Below, in pieces: positions 1 through 11,510 of a DNA stretch of 64,000 nucleotides. The position numbers and the translations under genes are program-made. Location of the stretch: the NCBI RefSeq assembly GCF_003434305.1, contig NZ_QKKX01000003.1:62001-126000 (forward strand). Direction: 5' to 3'. The notes under the pieces were generated by a model. The model searched no databases. It worked only from the letters and a program-made list of their open reading frames with translations, and was not told where the DNA came from. Each line of letters begins with the position of its first letter. Position 1 is the stretch's first letter. Origin of the DNA: Micromonospora sp. MW-13. Lineage in GTDB: Bacteria > Actinomycetota > Actinomycetes > Mycobacteriales > Micromonosporaceae.

Positions 1-2711
<2,711 letters not shown>

Positions 2712-2752
2712 CCCGCCCGGGAGGACGTCGGGTCGAGGCGGCTGGGCGGTCC

Positions 2753-2874
2753 GGCGGCGTGCCGGGGCCGGTGGGCGAGACCCCGGGTCGGCGGCGTGCC
2801 GGGGTCGGTGGGCGAGCCCCGAGTCGGCGGCTTCGGGGTCGGCGGCGTGCCGGGACCTGTGGCGAGACCCGGCA
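2753..2874. repeat. 36-bp direct repeats downstream of thiC
   Basis: Two near-identical 36-bp copies (2753-2789 and 2790-2825), each opening with GGCGGCGTGCCGGGG and containing GGTGGGCGAG, are followed by a 15-bp partial copy and a third diverged copy from 2841. They fill the space between thiC and the convergent membrane-protein gene. No ORF of convincing composition uses them. Confidence 0.7.
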
Positions 2875-2903
2875 CGCCGGCCGTCCGTCGTCGGCCCTCG
2901 CCG

Positions 2904-5522
2904 TCAGTCCCGGTGGTGGCGGCCGGAGGAACGCAGCGACCGCTGGCTGCCCTCCGGCCCGCCGGCCGGGTCCGGCACGGGGCGGGCCAGGCCGGCGACC
3001 CAGTCGACGTATTCCTCGTCCTGTGCCGGCAGCGGCTGTGCTTCCCGGCGGTCGTCCCGCTCGGTTGTGGGCGCCGCTTCGCCGGCGGTCCGGGCCCGGT
3101 TGCGCCGGAACAGGGCACGCCGGAGGCGGGACCGGGTGGTAGCCGGATCCTCGGGCGCGTCACCAGCCGCCGTGCTCGCGTTCCCCGGTCCGCCGCTGCC
3201 CGGTCCGCCGCTGCCCGGTCCGCCGCTGCCCGGTCCGCCGCTGCCCGGTCCGCCGCTGCCCGGCCCGCTGCTGGCCGGCCCACCACTGCCCGGCCCGCTG
3301 CTGGCCGGCCCGGCGTCGACCGACCCGGACTCGTCCGGTCCGGGGCTGGTCCGGCCGCTGTCGACTGGTCCGGGGTGGGCGGTCTGTCCGCTGCTGTCCC
3401 GGCCACCGCCGCCGTCTCGGCCCAGCTCGCTCGGTCCGGGCTCGGCCGGCCGGGGGTCCGGGGGCTGCGGCCCGGCCCCGCCACGGTCGCCGGTCGCCGT
3501 GGGACCCGCCCGCCGGACGGCGTTGCCGAACGCGTCCCAGCTCGTCACCTGCCCCAGGTCGGGAAGGGGCCGCCGAGGCCGGGGGCGCGGGTCGGGGTCG
3601 ACGGGGTCCGGCCGGCTCTCCGGCGCGGCCGGGGGCGACGGGTCGCGCGGGCCGTCGTTCGTCCGGGTCGGCTCCGGCGGGGCGGGCTGCACCACGTCGT
3701 CGAACGAGGGTGCCTCGAAGAACGCGGGCTCGGCTCGCCGCCGGACCGGGGTGGCCGCCGGAGCGGCGGTTCCGGAGCGGTCCGGGGCACCGGCCGCGAC
3801 CTCATCCGTCCCCGGAGCACTCCCGGAGCCGGCCGGACCCGTCGGGTCGGCGGTGGTTGCCGTGTCCAGCGGGCGCCCGGGTCGGGTTTCGCCCGTCGCG
3901 TCGGCGGTGACGCCCGTGCCGGGGCGGCTCGTGCCCGCAGCGTCGGCGGCGCTCCGATCCGTCACGGCGGCCGGTTCGGTGTCGGCCGGGCGGAGAATGT
4001 CGGTCGGGCCGAGGGTGTCGGCCGGGCCGAGATTGTCGGCCGGCGGGGGCGTCTCGGCGGCCGGCGCTCCCGGCCCGGTGCCGACCCTCGGACTGCGGAC
4101 CCGCTTCGGCCGGGGCGCCGGGGCGGCCGGAACTCCCGCGTCCTCGTCGCCGGTGCGGGCGGCGTCGGTGGCGGGAGACGCGTCAGCGGCGCGGGTGTCA
4201 GCGGGGCGGACATCGGCGGGGCGGGGGTCGGCGACGGGGGAGACGCCGGTGGGGTGGGAGTCGTGGGCGATGGGGGGCGCGGCGTCGGCGGGGAAGGCGG
4301 CGTCGGCGGTGGCGTGCGGGTCGGTGGGGTGGGGCGGGGCGGCCTGCGTGGCAGGCGTCGCGCGGGCGGCCCCGGCGGCCATCGGCCACTCCCAGTGCGC
4401 CGGGGTGCTCCCGGCCGGCGTGCCCGTCGCGGCACGGTCCCGGGTGCCGCCGGGCCGTTCTTCCGGCAGCGGGTCGCCGACGGTCACGGGGACCCGACGG
4501 GCCGCTGCGGCGTCCGAGGCGGGCGGGTCGACGGGGTCGGCGTCGCCCGCGTCGCTGCCAGCGGGCACGGCCGGGCCGGTCGGCAGCGGCCGGAGGATGT
4601 CCGTGGGCTCGATCGCCGGGTCGCCGGCGGCCACGTCCGGCGCCGCGGGCTGGTCGGCGGCGCGGCCGGGGGTACCGAGCGGCCAGCGGGCCAGGGCGGC
4701 GGCGGCGGAGCCGAGCACGCCGGTGGCGACCGCGATCAGGGCCCCGTGGTAGGGGGCGAGCTGGTACCGGTCGACGGAACTCCCCGGGCCGGCGGCCAGG
4801 TAGGCGAAGGCGACCAGCACCGGGCCCGCCGCGCCGGACGCGCCGCCGATCAGCGGTGGGTGGCCCCGCCAGCGGGCCAGCGCGCCCGAGGCCGCGCCGG
4901 CGAGCAGGGCCACCAGCGGCAGCACCAGCATGGCCAGCCGCTGGGCCGCGGCGGAGCCGAGCCAGCCCGGCTCGAACACCCCCAGCCGTACGGTCGGCAT
5001 CGGGCCGGTGCCGACCAGGGCCGGCAGGGACGAGACCAGGGCGACCAGCCACACCGCGCCGGCCACCATCGCCAGGTTCCAGCCAAGCGGCGGGCGGAGC
5101 AGCACGGCGAGCGCCGCCCCCGCGCCGACCACCGCGCCGAGGACGGCGCAGATGCCGACGGCCCAGACCGGGTCGACACCGGTCAGCTCGGTGGCGCGGG
5201 CCGGCTGCATGCACAGCGGGGTGACGACGGTCGCGCCCAGCGCCGCTGCGCCGGCCACCCCGAGCTGACCCGTCGTGGTGGCCACGACGGGTTCGGCGCG
5301 GGCGAGGCGCTCGGTCGCCACGGCCCCGACGACGGCGGCGACCGCCGCGAACCAGCTCACCCAGACCAACTGGGCCGGCCACCGGTTGACGGTGGCGTCG
5401 GTGAACTCGCCGGCGAGCCGGACGATGCCGAACCCGTACGCGACGCCGAGCTGGCCGGCCCCGGCCAGCACGCTCACCCCGAGCGCGGTGAGCAGCAGCT
5501 TGCCCCACGTCCGAAAGGCCAT
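2904..5522 (-). CDS. Polytopic membrane protein with long disordered, repeat-rich C-terminal tail
   Basis: 872 residues, not assigned to a family. The first roughly 300 residues hold about eight hydrophobic helices (for example LLLTALGVSVLAGAGQLGVAYGF, then several Ala/Val/Leu helices). The rest, over 500 residues, is Pro/Ala/Thr/Asp-rich and probably disordered. It includes a GPGSG repeat tract encoded at 3184-3258 and ends in a charged Arg/Asp segment that is probably cytoplasmic. ATG 5522 is used; GTG 5531 is an alternative and neither has a clear ribosome site. It converges on thiC, so it is not part of the thiamine operon. Function unknown; transport or envelope scaffold are only possibilities. 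Confidence 0.75.
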   Translation of the reverse strand: MAFRTWGKLLLTALGVSVLAGAGQLGVAYGFGIVRLAGEFTDATVNRWPAQLVWVSWFAAVAAVVGAVATERLARAEPVVATTTGQLGVAGAAALGATVVTPLCMQPARATELTGVDPVWAVGICAVLGAVVGAGAALAVLLRPPLGWNLAMVAGAVWLVALVSSLPALVGTGPMPTVRLGVFEPGWLGSAAAQRLAMLVLPLVALLAGAASGALARWRGHPPLIGGASGAAGPVLVAFAYLAAGPGSSVDRYQLAPYHGALIAVATGVLGSAAAALARWPLGTPGRAADQPAAPDVAAGDPAIEPTDILRPLPTGPAVPAGSDAGDADPVDPPASDAAAARRVPVTVGDPLPEERPGGTRDRAATGTPAGSTPAHWEWPMAAGAARATPATQAAPPHPTDPHATADAAFPADAAPPIAHDSHPTGVSPVADPRPADVRPADTRAADASPATDAARTGDEDAGVPAAPAPRPKRVRSPRVGTGPGAPAAETPPPADNLGPADTLGPTDILRPADTEPAAVTDRSAADAAGTSRPGTGVTADATGETRPGRPLDTATTADPTGPAGSGSAPGTDEVAAGAPDRSGTAAPAATPVRRRAEPAFFEAPSFDDVVQPAPPEPTRTNDGPRDPSPPAAPESRPDPVDPDPRPRPRRPLPDLGQVTSWDAFGNAVRRAGPTATGDRGGAGPQPPDPRPAEPGPSELGRDGGGGRDSSGQTAHPGPVDSGRTSPGPDESGSVDAGPASSGPGSGGPASSGPGSGGPGSGGPGSGGPGSGGPGSGGPGNASTAAGDAPEDPATTRSRLRRALFRRNRARTAGEAAPTTERDDRREAQPLPAQDEEYVDWVAGLARPVPDPAGGPEGSQRSLRSSGRHHRD
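3184..3258. repeat. 15-bp minisatellite inside the membrane-protein gene
   Basis: Five perfect head-to-tail copies of CCCGGTCCGCCGCTG, followed by degenerate copies to about 3310. The length is a multiple of three, so copy-number change keeps the frame; on the minus strand it encodes a GPGSG repeat. Confidence 0.9.
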
Positions 5523-5735
5523 GTCGCGCACGTTACGGCCCGGTGCCCCCGATCGCCACCTTGGCGCAGCGCGGCGCGGCGACGCGCCCGGCCTGCGGCT
5601 ACTTCAGCTCGGCCAGCCGGGCCAGGTACGTCGTGTCTCCGACAGTGGCAGGCAGGTGGACGACCCCGGGGGAGCGGTGGACCGCCGGCCGGCTCGTCGG
5701 CGTCGGCCGCCGGCCACCCGGCCCGGTCCCGCCGG

Positions 5736-6695
5736 TCACGTCGGTCGTCGATCCGCCCCGAGTTGCGGGAGCACCTCGGCGGCGATGAGCTCCAGGTGGT
5801 CCAGGTCGGCCAGGTCGATCAGGCGCAGGTGCACCCGGGCGGTCCCGATCGCGGCGAACTCGCCGATCCGGTCGACGAGCTGGGCGGGGGAGCCGATCAC
5901 CGGGTCCTCCGGCGGCAGGGCGCTCCTGGCGTGCAGCGGTGCGGCCCGGTGCCGCACCTCGGCGTCGGTGCGCCCGACGGCCACCACGAGCCCGGCGGAG
6001 AGCACCAGCGGCGCCCGCCCCGAGCCGGTACGGCCGTGGCGGTCGCACGCCTCGACCACCCGGTCGTACGCGGCGGCCGTCTCGGCGACGCTCTTGAACG
6101 GCATGTTGAACTCGTCGGCGTACCGGGCGGCCAGTTCCGGGGTGCGCTTGGGGCCGCGCCCGCCGATGATCACCGGGGGGCCGGGCTGCTGCACCGGCTT
6201 GGGCAGGGCGGGCGCGTCGACCAGCCGGTAGTGGTCGCCGAAGAAGCTGTACGTCCCGCCGACCGGGGTGCGCCACAGGCCGGTGATCACTTCGAGCTGT
6301 TCGTCGAGCCGGTCGAAGCGCTCCCCGACGGCGGGGAACGGGATGCCGTACGAGGTGTGCTCCCGCTCGTACCAGCCGGCGCCGATGCCCAGCTCCACCC
6401 GGCCGCCGCTCATCTGGTCGACCTGGGCGACCATCACCGCGAGCGGCCCGGGCAGCCGGAAGGTGGCCGAGGTGACCAGGGTGCCGAGCCGGATCCGGGT
6501 GGTCTCCCGGGCCAGCGCGGCGAGGGTGAGCCAGGCGTCGGTGGGGCCGGGCAGCCCGGGGTCGGCACCCAGCGCCTGGTAGTGGTCGGCCCGCAGGAAG
6601 CCCTCGAAGCCGCCCGCCTCCAACGTCCGGGCGAAGCGGAGCTGGTCGTCGTAGCTGGCGCCCCGGTGCGGCTCGATGAAGACGGACACCCGCAC
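5736..6695 (-). CDS. LLM-class (luciferase-like) F420/flavin-dependent oxidoreductase
   Basis: 319 residues with a TIM-barrel luciferase-like fold. Typical segments include GGFEGFLRADHY near the N-terminus, GTLVTSATFRLPG, LGIGAGWYEREH and the IGGRGPKRTPELAARYADEFN block seen in F420-dependent members. The substrate is not predictable from sequence. GTG 6695 starts two bases after the stop of the upstream ABC ATPase gene, so the two are co-transcribed and probably coupled. Genes of this class accompany NMT1-type importers in sulfonate (SsuD) and pyrimidine (RutA) use, so it may act on the imported compound; that link is inference. Confidence 0.85.
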   Translation of the reverse strand: MRVSVFIEPHRGASYDDQLRFARTLEAGGFEGFLRADHYQALGADPGLPGPTDAWLTLAALARETTRIRLGTLVTSATFRLPGPLAVMVAQVDQMSGGRVELGIGAGWYEREHTSYGIPFPAVGERFDRLDEQLEVITGLWRTPVGGTYSFFGDHYRLVDAPALPKPVQQPGPPVIIGGRGPKRTPELAARYADEFNMPFKSVAETAAAYDRVVEACDRHGRTGSGRAPLVLSAGLVVAVGRTDAEVRHRAAPLHARSALPPEDPVIGSPAQLVDRIGEFAAIGTARVHLRLIDLADLDHLELIAAEVLPQLGADRRPT

Positions 6696-6697
6696 GG

Positions 6698-7534
6698 TCA
6701 GCGTTCCTTCGCGCCGGCCTGTGCCGGGGTTTGCCGGTGGGTGCCGTGATCGAGCGGCACCGGGGCCGGCCCGGTCGGGGCGTCCCGTTCCATCAGCAGT
6801 TCGTGCAGCTCGGCGCTGACCCGGGCCACGTCGGCCAGGTGGGCGTTGCGGCCGAGGGTACGGGGGCGCGGGATGTCCACCTCGACCACCGAGCGGATCC
6901 GGCCGGGGCGGGGGCTCAGCACGACCACCCGGTCGGCGAGCAGCACCGCCTCGTCGATCGAGTGGGTGACGAAGACGATGGTGGCGCCGCTGGTCATGTG
7001 CACCCGCTGGAGCTCGCCGGAGAGCTCCTCGCGGGTGAGCGCGTCGAGGGCGGAGAACGGCTCGTCCATCAGCATCACCCGGGGGTCGCCGATGAGCGAC
7101 CGGCACAGCGACACCCGCTGCTGCATGCCGCCGGACAGCTCGTGCGGCAGGCGCTTCTCGAACCCGGCCAGCCCGGCGAGTTCGAGCAGCTCCCGGGCGC
7201 GGTCGCGGTGCCTGGCCCGCTTCCAGCCGAAGATCTCCACCGGCAGCAGGACGTTGTCCAGCACCGATCGCCAGGGCAGCAGGGCGGGCCGCTGGAACAG
7301 CATGGCGATGTCCCGGCGGGGACGGGTGATCGGCGTGCCGCCGACGGTGATCTGCCCGGCGGTGACCGGCAGCAGCCCGGCGACCATGCGCAGTAGAGTG
7401 GACTTGCCGCAGCCCGAGCGCCCGAGCACGGCGACGAACTCGCCCTCGGCCACGTCGAGGTCGATCCCCCGCAGCGCCTCGACCCGGCCGGAGCGGCCGT
7501 CGAAGGTACGAGACACCCCGGACAGTCGGATCAT
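6698..7534 (-). CDS. ABC transporter ATP-binding protein (nitrate/sulfonate/HMP-precursor type)
   Basis: 278 residues. Walker A (GRSGCGKST), signature LSGGMQQR, Walker B (VMLMDEPFSALD) and the H-loop (THSIDEA) are intact, as in SsuB/TauB/ThiZ-type ATPases. It should energise the permease at 8929-9792 with the lipoprotein at 7801-8829, although it is transcribed away from them. ATG 7534 has the ribosome site GGAGG about nine bases upstream; longer readings have no coding signal. It heads a two-gene transcript with the LLM oxidoreductase. Confidence 0.92.
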   Translation of the reverse strand: MIRLSGVSRTFDGRSGRVEALRGIDLDVAEGEFVAVLGRSGCGKSTLLRMVAGLLPVTAGQITVGGTPITRPRRDIAMLFQRPALLPWRSVLDNVLLPVEIFGWKRARHRDRARELLELAGLAGFEKRLPHELSGGMQQRVSLCRSLIGDPRVMLMDEPFSALDALTREELSGELQRVHMTSGATIVFVTHSIDEAVLLADRVVVLSPRPGRIRSVVEVDIPRPRTLGRNAHLADVARVSAELHELLMERDAPTGPAPVPLDHGTHRQTPAQAGAKER

Positions 7535-7800
7535 CGCCGGTGTCCTCCCTGAGTAAGCGATCAGGAGCGCAGCCAGGGTAGCCCGCCGCCGGGCGTCTCG
7601 GGGGGGCCGGGGTGGACGACAGTTCGTTTCCGTTCCGCAACCGACACTCCTGGCTACACCGGCAGGTCCCTTGCGTAGTCTGTGCCGGCGAGAAGTCCCC
7701 TCACGACGGTGGCGTCGGCTCCCCCCTCTGTCGACGCCGTCGCTCTCGACGACCCGTCCAGAGGCGCATCGTCCCTGGTCGGAAAGGACATGGTGCACAG
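7535..7800. promoter_or_regulatory. Divergent promoter region between the two arms of the NMT1-type ABC system
   Basis: 265 bases separate the ATPase start (minus strand) from the binding-protein start (plus strand), so both promoters lie here. I looked for the conserved pieces of a TPP riboswitch on both strands and did not see them. A possible plus-strand -10 box (TAGTCT, 7676-7681) lacks a convincing -35. The binding-protein ribosome site GGAAAGGA is at 7781-7788. Confidence 0.55.
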
Positions 7801-8829
7801 ATGAACAGGCTGACCCGCACGGTCGCCGCGGCCGCTCTGGCCACTGCCCTCACCCTGGTGTCCGCGTGTAGCGGCGGCTCGGACTCGTCCGGCGCCAAGG
7901 GTGGCAACGGCAAGGGGCTGGAGAAAGTGACGTACCTCACTTCTTTTGGCAACTTCGGCCGTGACTCCTACGCCTGGGTGGCGAAGGAGAAGGGCTTCTT
8001 CAAGGAAGCCGGCTTCGACGTCGAGATCAAGCCCGGCCAGGGTACCGGTACCGTGATCCAGACGATCGTCGGCGGCCAGGCCGACTTCGGCCCCATCGAC
8101 CTCACCGGTGGTCTGCTCCAGCTCGGCAACGGCGTGGCCAAGGACTTCATCGCCGTGGCCGCCATCCAGCAGCGCACGATGGCGGGCATCGCGACCGTCG
8201 AGGGCAAGAACATCGCCTCTCCGAAGGACCTGGAGGGCAAGAAGCTCGCCGACACCCCCGGCTCCGTGGTCCGCAACCTCTTCCCGACGTACGCCCGGCT
8301 GGCCGGTGTGGACGCCAGCAAGGTGACCTGGGTCAACGGCGACGCGCAGACCCTGATGGGCACGCTCGCCAACGGCCAGGTCGACGGCATCGGCCAGTTC
8401 GTCGTCGGTCAGCCGACCATCGAGTCGGTGACCAAGAAGAAGGCCGTCATGCTGCCCTACAGCAACGTGATGCAGGACCTCTACGGCAACGTGCTGATCA
8501 CCTCCACCAAGATCGCCAAGGAAAAGCCGGAGATGGTCAAGCGGTTCACCGCCGCCCTGATGAAGGGCCTGGAGTACGCGCTGACCAACCCGCAGGAGGC
8601 GGCCGACATCCTGAAGAAGAACGTCGACGCCAGCAACCCGGCCGCCGCCGCCGCGGAGCTCCAGCTCATGGCCGGGTACGTCCGGTCCAGCAACTCGGGC
8701 ACCCAGATCGGCACGCTGGACAGCGGGCGGGTCGCCAAGAGCATCGCGATCCTCCAGGGCGCGGGCTCGCTCAAGCAGAACCTCACCCCCGACCAGATCA
8801 TCGACTTCGACCTCGCGCCGAAGGCCTGA
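7801..8829 (+). CDS. NMT1/SsuA-family substrate-binding lipoprotein
   Basis: 342 residues. An N-terminal signal ends in a lipobox (VSAC), so the mature protein is lipid-anchored outside the membrane. The body is a periplasmic-binding fold of the NMT1/THI5-like and SsuA group: KEKGFFKEAGFDVEIKPG, GGQADFG and DLEGKKLADTPGS are characteristic. Ligands in this group include HMP precursors, sulfonates, nitrate and riboflavin. The thiamine genes 5 kb away make an HMP-like compound possible but not proven. ATG 7801 follows GGAAAGGA and begins the signal peptide. Confidence 0.9.
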   Translation: MNRLTRTVAAAALATALTLVSACSGGSDSSGAKGGNGKGLEKVTYLTSFGNFGRDSYAWVAKEKGFFKEAGFDVEIKPGQGTGTVIQTIVGGQADFGPIDLTGGLLQLGNGVAKDFIAVAAIQQRTMAGIATVEGKNIASPKDLEGKKLADTPGSVVRNLFPTYARLAGVDASKVTWVNGDAQTLMGTLANGQVDGIGQFVVGQPTIESVTKKKAVMLPYSNVMQDLYGNVLITSTKIAKEKPEMVKRFTAALMKGLEYALTNPQEAADILKKNVDASNPAAAAAELQLMAGYVRSSNSGTQIGTLDSGRVAKSIAILQGAGSLKQNLTPDQIIDFDLAPKA

Positions 8830-8846
8830 CCAGTCCGACCGTCCTC

Positions 8847-8885
8847 GGGGGTACGCCCCGCCGGCCTCCGGCGGGGCGTACCCCC
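8847..8885 (+). terminator. 18-bp perfect hairpin between binding protein and permease
   Basis: Arms 8847-8864 and 8868-8885 are perfectly complementary with a three-base loop. It lies inside the transcription unit, 17 bases after the binding-protein stop and 43 before the permease start. It lacks a T-tract, so it may be a partial terminator or an mRNA 3' stabiliser that raises binding-protein yield relative to permease. Confidence 0.8.
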
Positions 8886-8928
8886 GTTCCATCCCCCGGC
8901 CACCGCGCCGGTGGAAGAGGAGGAGAAG

Positions 8929-9792
8929 ATGACCGACCTCCGGTCACCGGAGCCGGCGGTCGCGCCCCGGCCCGTCGCTTCCGCCCCCACACCCGCACCC
9001 GGGCGACCCGGTCTCAACGCCGGCGTGCGGTTCGGACTCAACGGCGCTCTGCTGCCCGCCTCGGGCCTGCTGATCGCGTTCGCGGTGTGGTGGGTCACCG
9101 CCCGGCTGGAGCTGGTCCACCCCGCCGCGCTGCCCACCCCCGGCTCGGTGCTGTCGGCGTTCACCGACAAGCCCGACAAGATGCTCCAACACACCGGCAG
9201 CACCCTGCTGGAGATCCTGATCGGCTTCGCGCTCTCCGCCGTGGCCGGGGTCCTGCTGGGGCTCTCGCTGGCCGCCTCGCGGACGGTGGAGCGGATGTTC
9301 ACCCCGTTGCTCGTCGCGGTCAACGCGGTCCCGAAGATCACCCTCGGGCCGCTGCTGGTGGTGGCGCTCGGCTGGGGTCAGAAGCCGATCCTGACCATGG
9401 TCTTCCTGCTGTGCTTCTTCCCGATCGTGCTGTCCACCGCGACCGGCCTGACCACCACCCCGGCGGACATCGCCGAGCTGGTCCGCTCCTGGAACGCGTC
9501 CTGGTGGCAGGCGTTCCGCAAGGTGCGGTTCCCGGCCGCGCTGCCGCAGATCTTCGTCGGCCTGAAGGTGGCCATGCCGCTGGCCGCGATCGGCGCGGTG
9601 ATCGGCGAGTTCCAGGCCGGGGAGAGTGGGCTCGGGTACGTCGTCACCCAGTACGCCGGCATCGGCGACACCGCCACCGCGTGGGCGGCCATCATGCTGG
9701 TGGCGCTGGTCAGCATCCTGCTCTACTCGGCGCTCGTCTTCCTGGAGCGACTGGCCCTGCCGTGGGTCCGGGAGACCACCTCGACCAGGTGA
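8929..9792 (+). CDS. ABC transporter permease (SsuC/ThiX type)
   Basis: 287 residues. A Pro/Ala-rich N-terminus is followed by about six membrane helices and the binding-protein-dependent permease EAA-like loop (around RSWNASWWQAFRKVRFPAALPQI), which docks the ATPase. ATG 8929 is preceded by GGAGGAG (8919-8925); the longer reading from GTG 8911 would translate that ribosome site. It partners the lipoprotein upstream and the divergent ATPase. Confidence 0.92.
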   Translation: MTDLRSPEPAVAPRPVASAPTPAPGRPGLNAGVRFGLNGALLPASGLLIAFAVWWVTARLELVHPAALPTPGSVLSAFTDKPDKMLQHTGSTLLEILIGFALSAVAGVLLGLSLAASRTVERMFTPLLVAVNAVPKITLGPLLVVALGWGQKPILTMVFLLCFFPIVLSTATGLTTTPADIAELVRSWNASWWQAFRKVRFPAALPQIFVGLKVAMPLAAIGAVIGEFQAGESGLGYVVTQYAGIGDTATAWAAIMLVALVSILLYSALVFLERLALPWVRETTSTR

Positions 9793-9833
9793 GCCCGGTC
9801 GGTCGGCCGGTTCGCCCGGTCGGCCGACCGGAT

Positions 9834-9875
9834 GTCCGCCGTGACCGGCGCGGTCCCGCGCCGGTCACGGCGGAC
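9834..9875. terminator. Bidirectional terminator hairpin between convergent genes
   Basis: A 19-bp perfect stem (9834-9852 with 9857-9875) and four-base loop between the ends of the permease gene and the minus-strand lipoprotein gene. Confidence 0.85.
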
Positions 9876-9880
9876 CCTCG

Positions 9881-11062
9881 TCAGCCGGCGAGCCGCCAGC
9901 GGCCACCCCGGGCGACCAGGGTGGTGAGGGCCTGCGGCATCAGCCCGGAGTGGTTGTCCGGGGTCATCCGGATCGGGCCCGACAGGCCGTCCAACTGGGA
10001 CGTCTCAAGCACGTCGCGCAGGCCGTCCCGGCCGGGCTTGCCGGGCTGGCCGCCGGCCCGCAGCTCGGCGTCGGCGATGAGCTGCACCGCGTCCGCGGCG
10101 AACGACGAGAAGCCGTTGTAGCCGCCGAACCGTGCCGTGTAGTCCTGGAACCACTGGCGGCGGGCCGCCTTGGCGGGGGTGGTGGCGATGACGTCGTCGA
10201 TCACCATGGTCTGGGTGAAGATCAGGGTGGCCCGTTCGGTCGACCGGGTCGACGCGCCGAGGAAGAGGTCTCCGGCCGCCGCCGCGTCGAAGAACAGCGA
10301 GCCCTTGAACTTGGCCTGCTGGGCGGCGCTGGCGGCGAGCATCGCCTGCTCCGGCGGGGTCCACACGATCAGTGCCTGCGGATCGCGCTCGGCCAGCGTG
10401 CGGACCGGCTGGCCGACCTCGGTCTCGGTGGCCTTGATCCCCTGGTCGCTGACCAGCCGGATGTCGGCCTTGACGAGCTCGCTGCGCAGGGCGGCGAGCC
10501 CCTCCCGGCCGTAGCTGTCCTCGCTGTTGAGCACCGCGACCTTGCGGATGCCGCGGCGGCGCAGCTCACCGGTGAGGGCGGCGGCGCTGTCCACCGCGTT
10601 CGGGGCCAGCTTGAACACGTACCGGCGGTCGGCCACCGGGCTGGCGACGGCGCTGGTCGGGGCGAGCGCGACGGTCGGGAGCTTCTTCTCGTTGATCGTG
10701 CGGACGGCGCCGACGGCGCATTCGTTGCAGCCGCCCATGATGAGCGCGCTGACCTGCGAGTCGTTGCTGAAGTCGTTCACGTTGCGCAGCGACTCGCTCG
10801 CGTCCGAGCGGTTGTCCTTCACCTTGAGTTCGATCTTCCGGGCGCCCAGGGCGCCCGAGGCGTTCAGCTGGTCTCTCTTCAGTTCCAGAGCGCGCTGGTA
10901 CGCCTTGCCGGCCGGAGCCGCCGAGCCGGACAGCTCCAGGTCCACGGCGATCACGATGGGGCTCGTGTCCTGCTCCGCCGCGCCGAACTGGCAGCCGGTG
11001 AGGGTGGTGGCCAGGACGGCCGAGGCGAGCGCCGTGATGGTCACGGAGCGGATGGGGATCAA
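9881..11062 (-). CDS. Branched-chain amino-acid-type (LivJ-like) substrate-binding lipoprotein
   Basis: 393 residues, beginning with a signal peptide and lipobox (LTGC). The type I periplasmic-binding fold is recognisable (IVIAVDLELSG, GGCNECAVGAVRTINEKKLPTVA, SEDSYGREGL). No permease or ATPase gene is near, so it is an orphan binding protein. It starts at TTG 11062 with GGAGG six bases upstream; no ATG or GTG fits as well. It is transcribed divergently from the conservon, whose first protein has an extracytoplasmic sensor domain, so it may present a ligand to it; that role is inference. Confidence 0.85.
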   Translation of the reverse strand: MIPIRSVTITALASAVLATTLTGCQFGAAEQDTSPIVIAVDLELSGSAAPAGKAYQRALELKRDQLNASGALGARKIELKVKDNRSDASESLRNVNDFSNDSQVSALIMGGCNECAVGAVRTINEKKLPTVALAPTSAVASPVADRRYVFKLAPNAVDSAAALTGELRRRGIRKVAVLNSEDSYGREGLAALRSELVKADIRLVSDQGIKATETEVGQPVRTLAERDPQALIVWTPPEQAMLAASAAQQAKFKGSLFFDAAAAGDLFLGASTRSTERATLIFTQTMVIDDVIATTPAKAARRQWFQDYTARFGGYNGFSSFAADAVQLIADAELRAGGQPGKPGRDGLRDVLETSQLDGLSGPIRMTPDNHSGLMPQALTTLVARGGRWRLAG

Positions 11063-11510
11063 CTCAGTCCTCCAGGTGCGGCGCGGGCGGCTGCCCGGTC
11101 ACCGCCGCTTGTTCCGTCCTCAGTGGAGAAACGGGATTGGTCTGCCGTACGGTGTGCGCGAAGCCTGCAAAACCTTGCCAATGCCGGGCCCTGTGGTCAA
11201 GCGCGGATGCGCCGAAGCGTTTCGGGACGCCCGTCCCACATGCTGGGGTAACCCAATCTTTGCAAACGCTTACTTTGCATAAGCACGTGACCACCCTGGA
11301 GTTACATGCCCTGATCAGGGGCTTGAGAAAATGAAGGTATTAGTTGACCGGATCACGCGATGAGTGCCGTGCGACCGTTTCCTACCTCACCGCGGCTTCC
11401 CAAACACCATCATCTCTGATGCAATCGCGGCCGTGCCGCGCGCGGCGCTGTCCGCTGCACCGGCCACGGGTCGGCGGTTCAGGCGTGGAAGAAACGACGG
11501 AGGCGATGTC
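11063..11510. promoter_or_regulatory. Long divergent regulatory region between binding lipoprotein and conservon
   Basis: 448 bases without a gene. Part of it (about 11240-11350) is much richer in A/T than the rest of the window. It contains a repeated TTTGCA with flanking GCTTAC/TAAGC half-sites (about 11260-11286), a 12-bp palindrome CCCTGATCAGGG (about 11311-11322) and TTGACC (about 11344). These look like promoter and operator material, but I cannot assign start sites. Confidence 0.5.

Noticed and set aside
7535..7800. TPP riboswitch ahead of the NMT1-type importer
   Set aside because: I looked for the conserved CUGAGA and ACCUGAUCUGG-type segments on both strands and found no matching pair.
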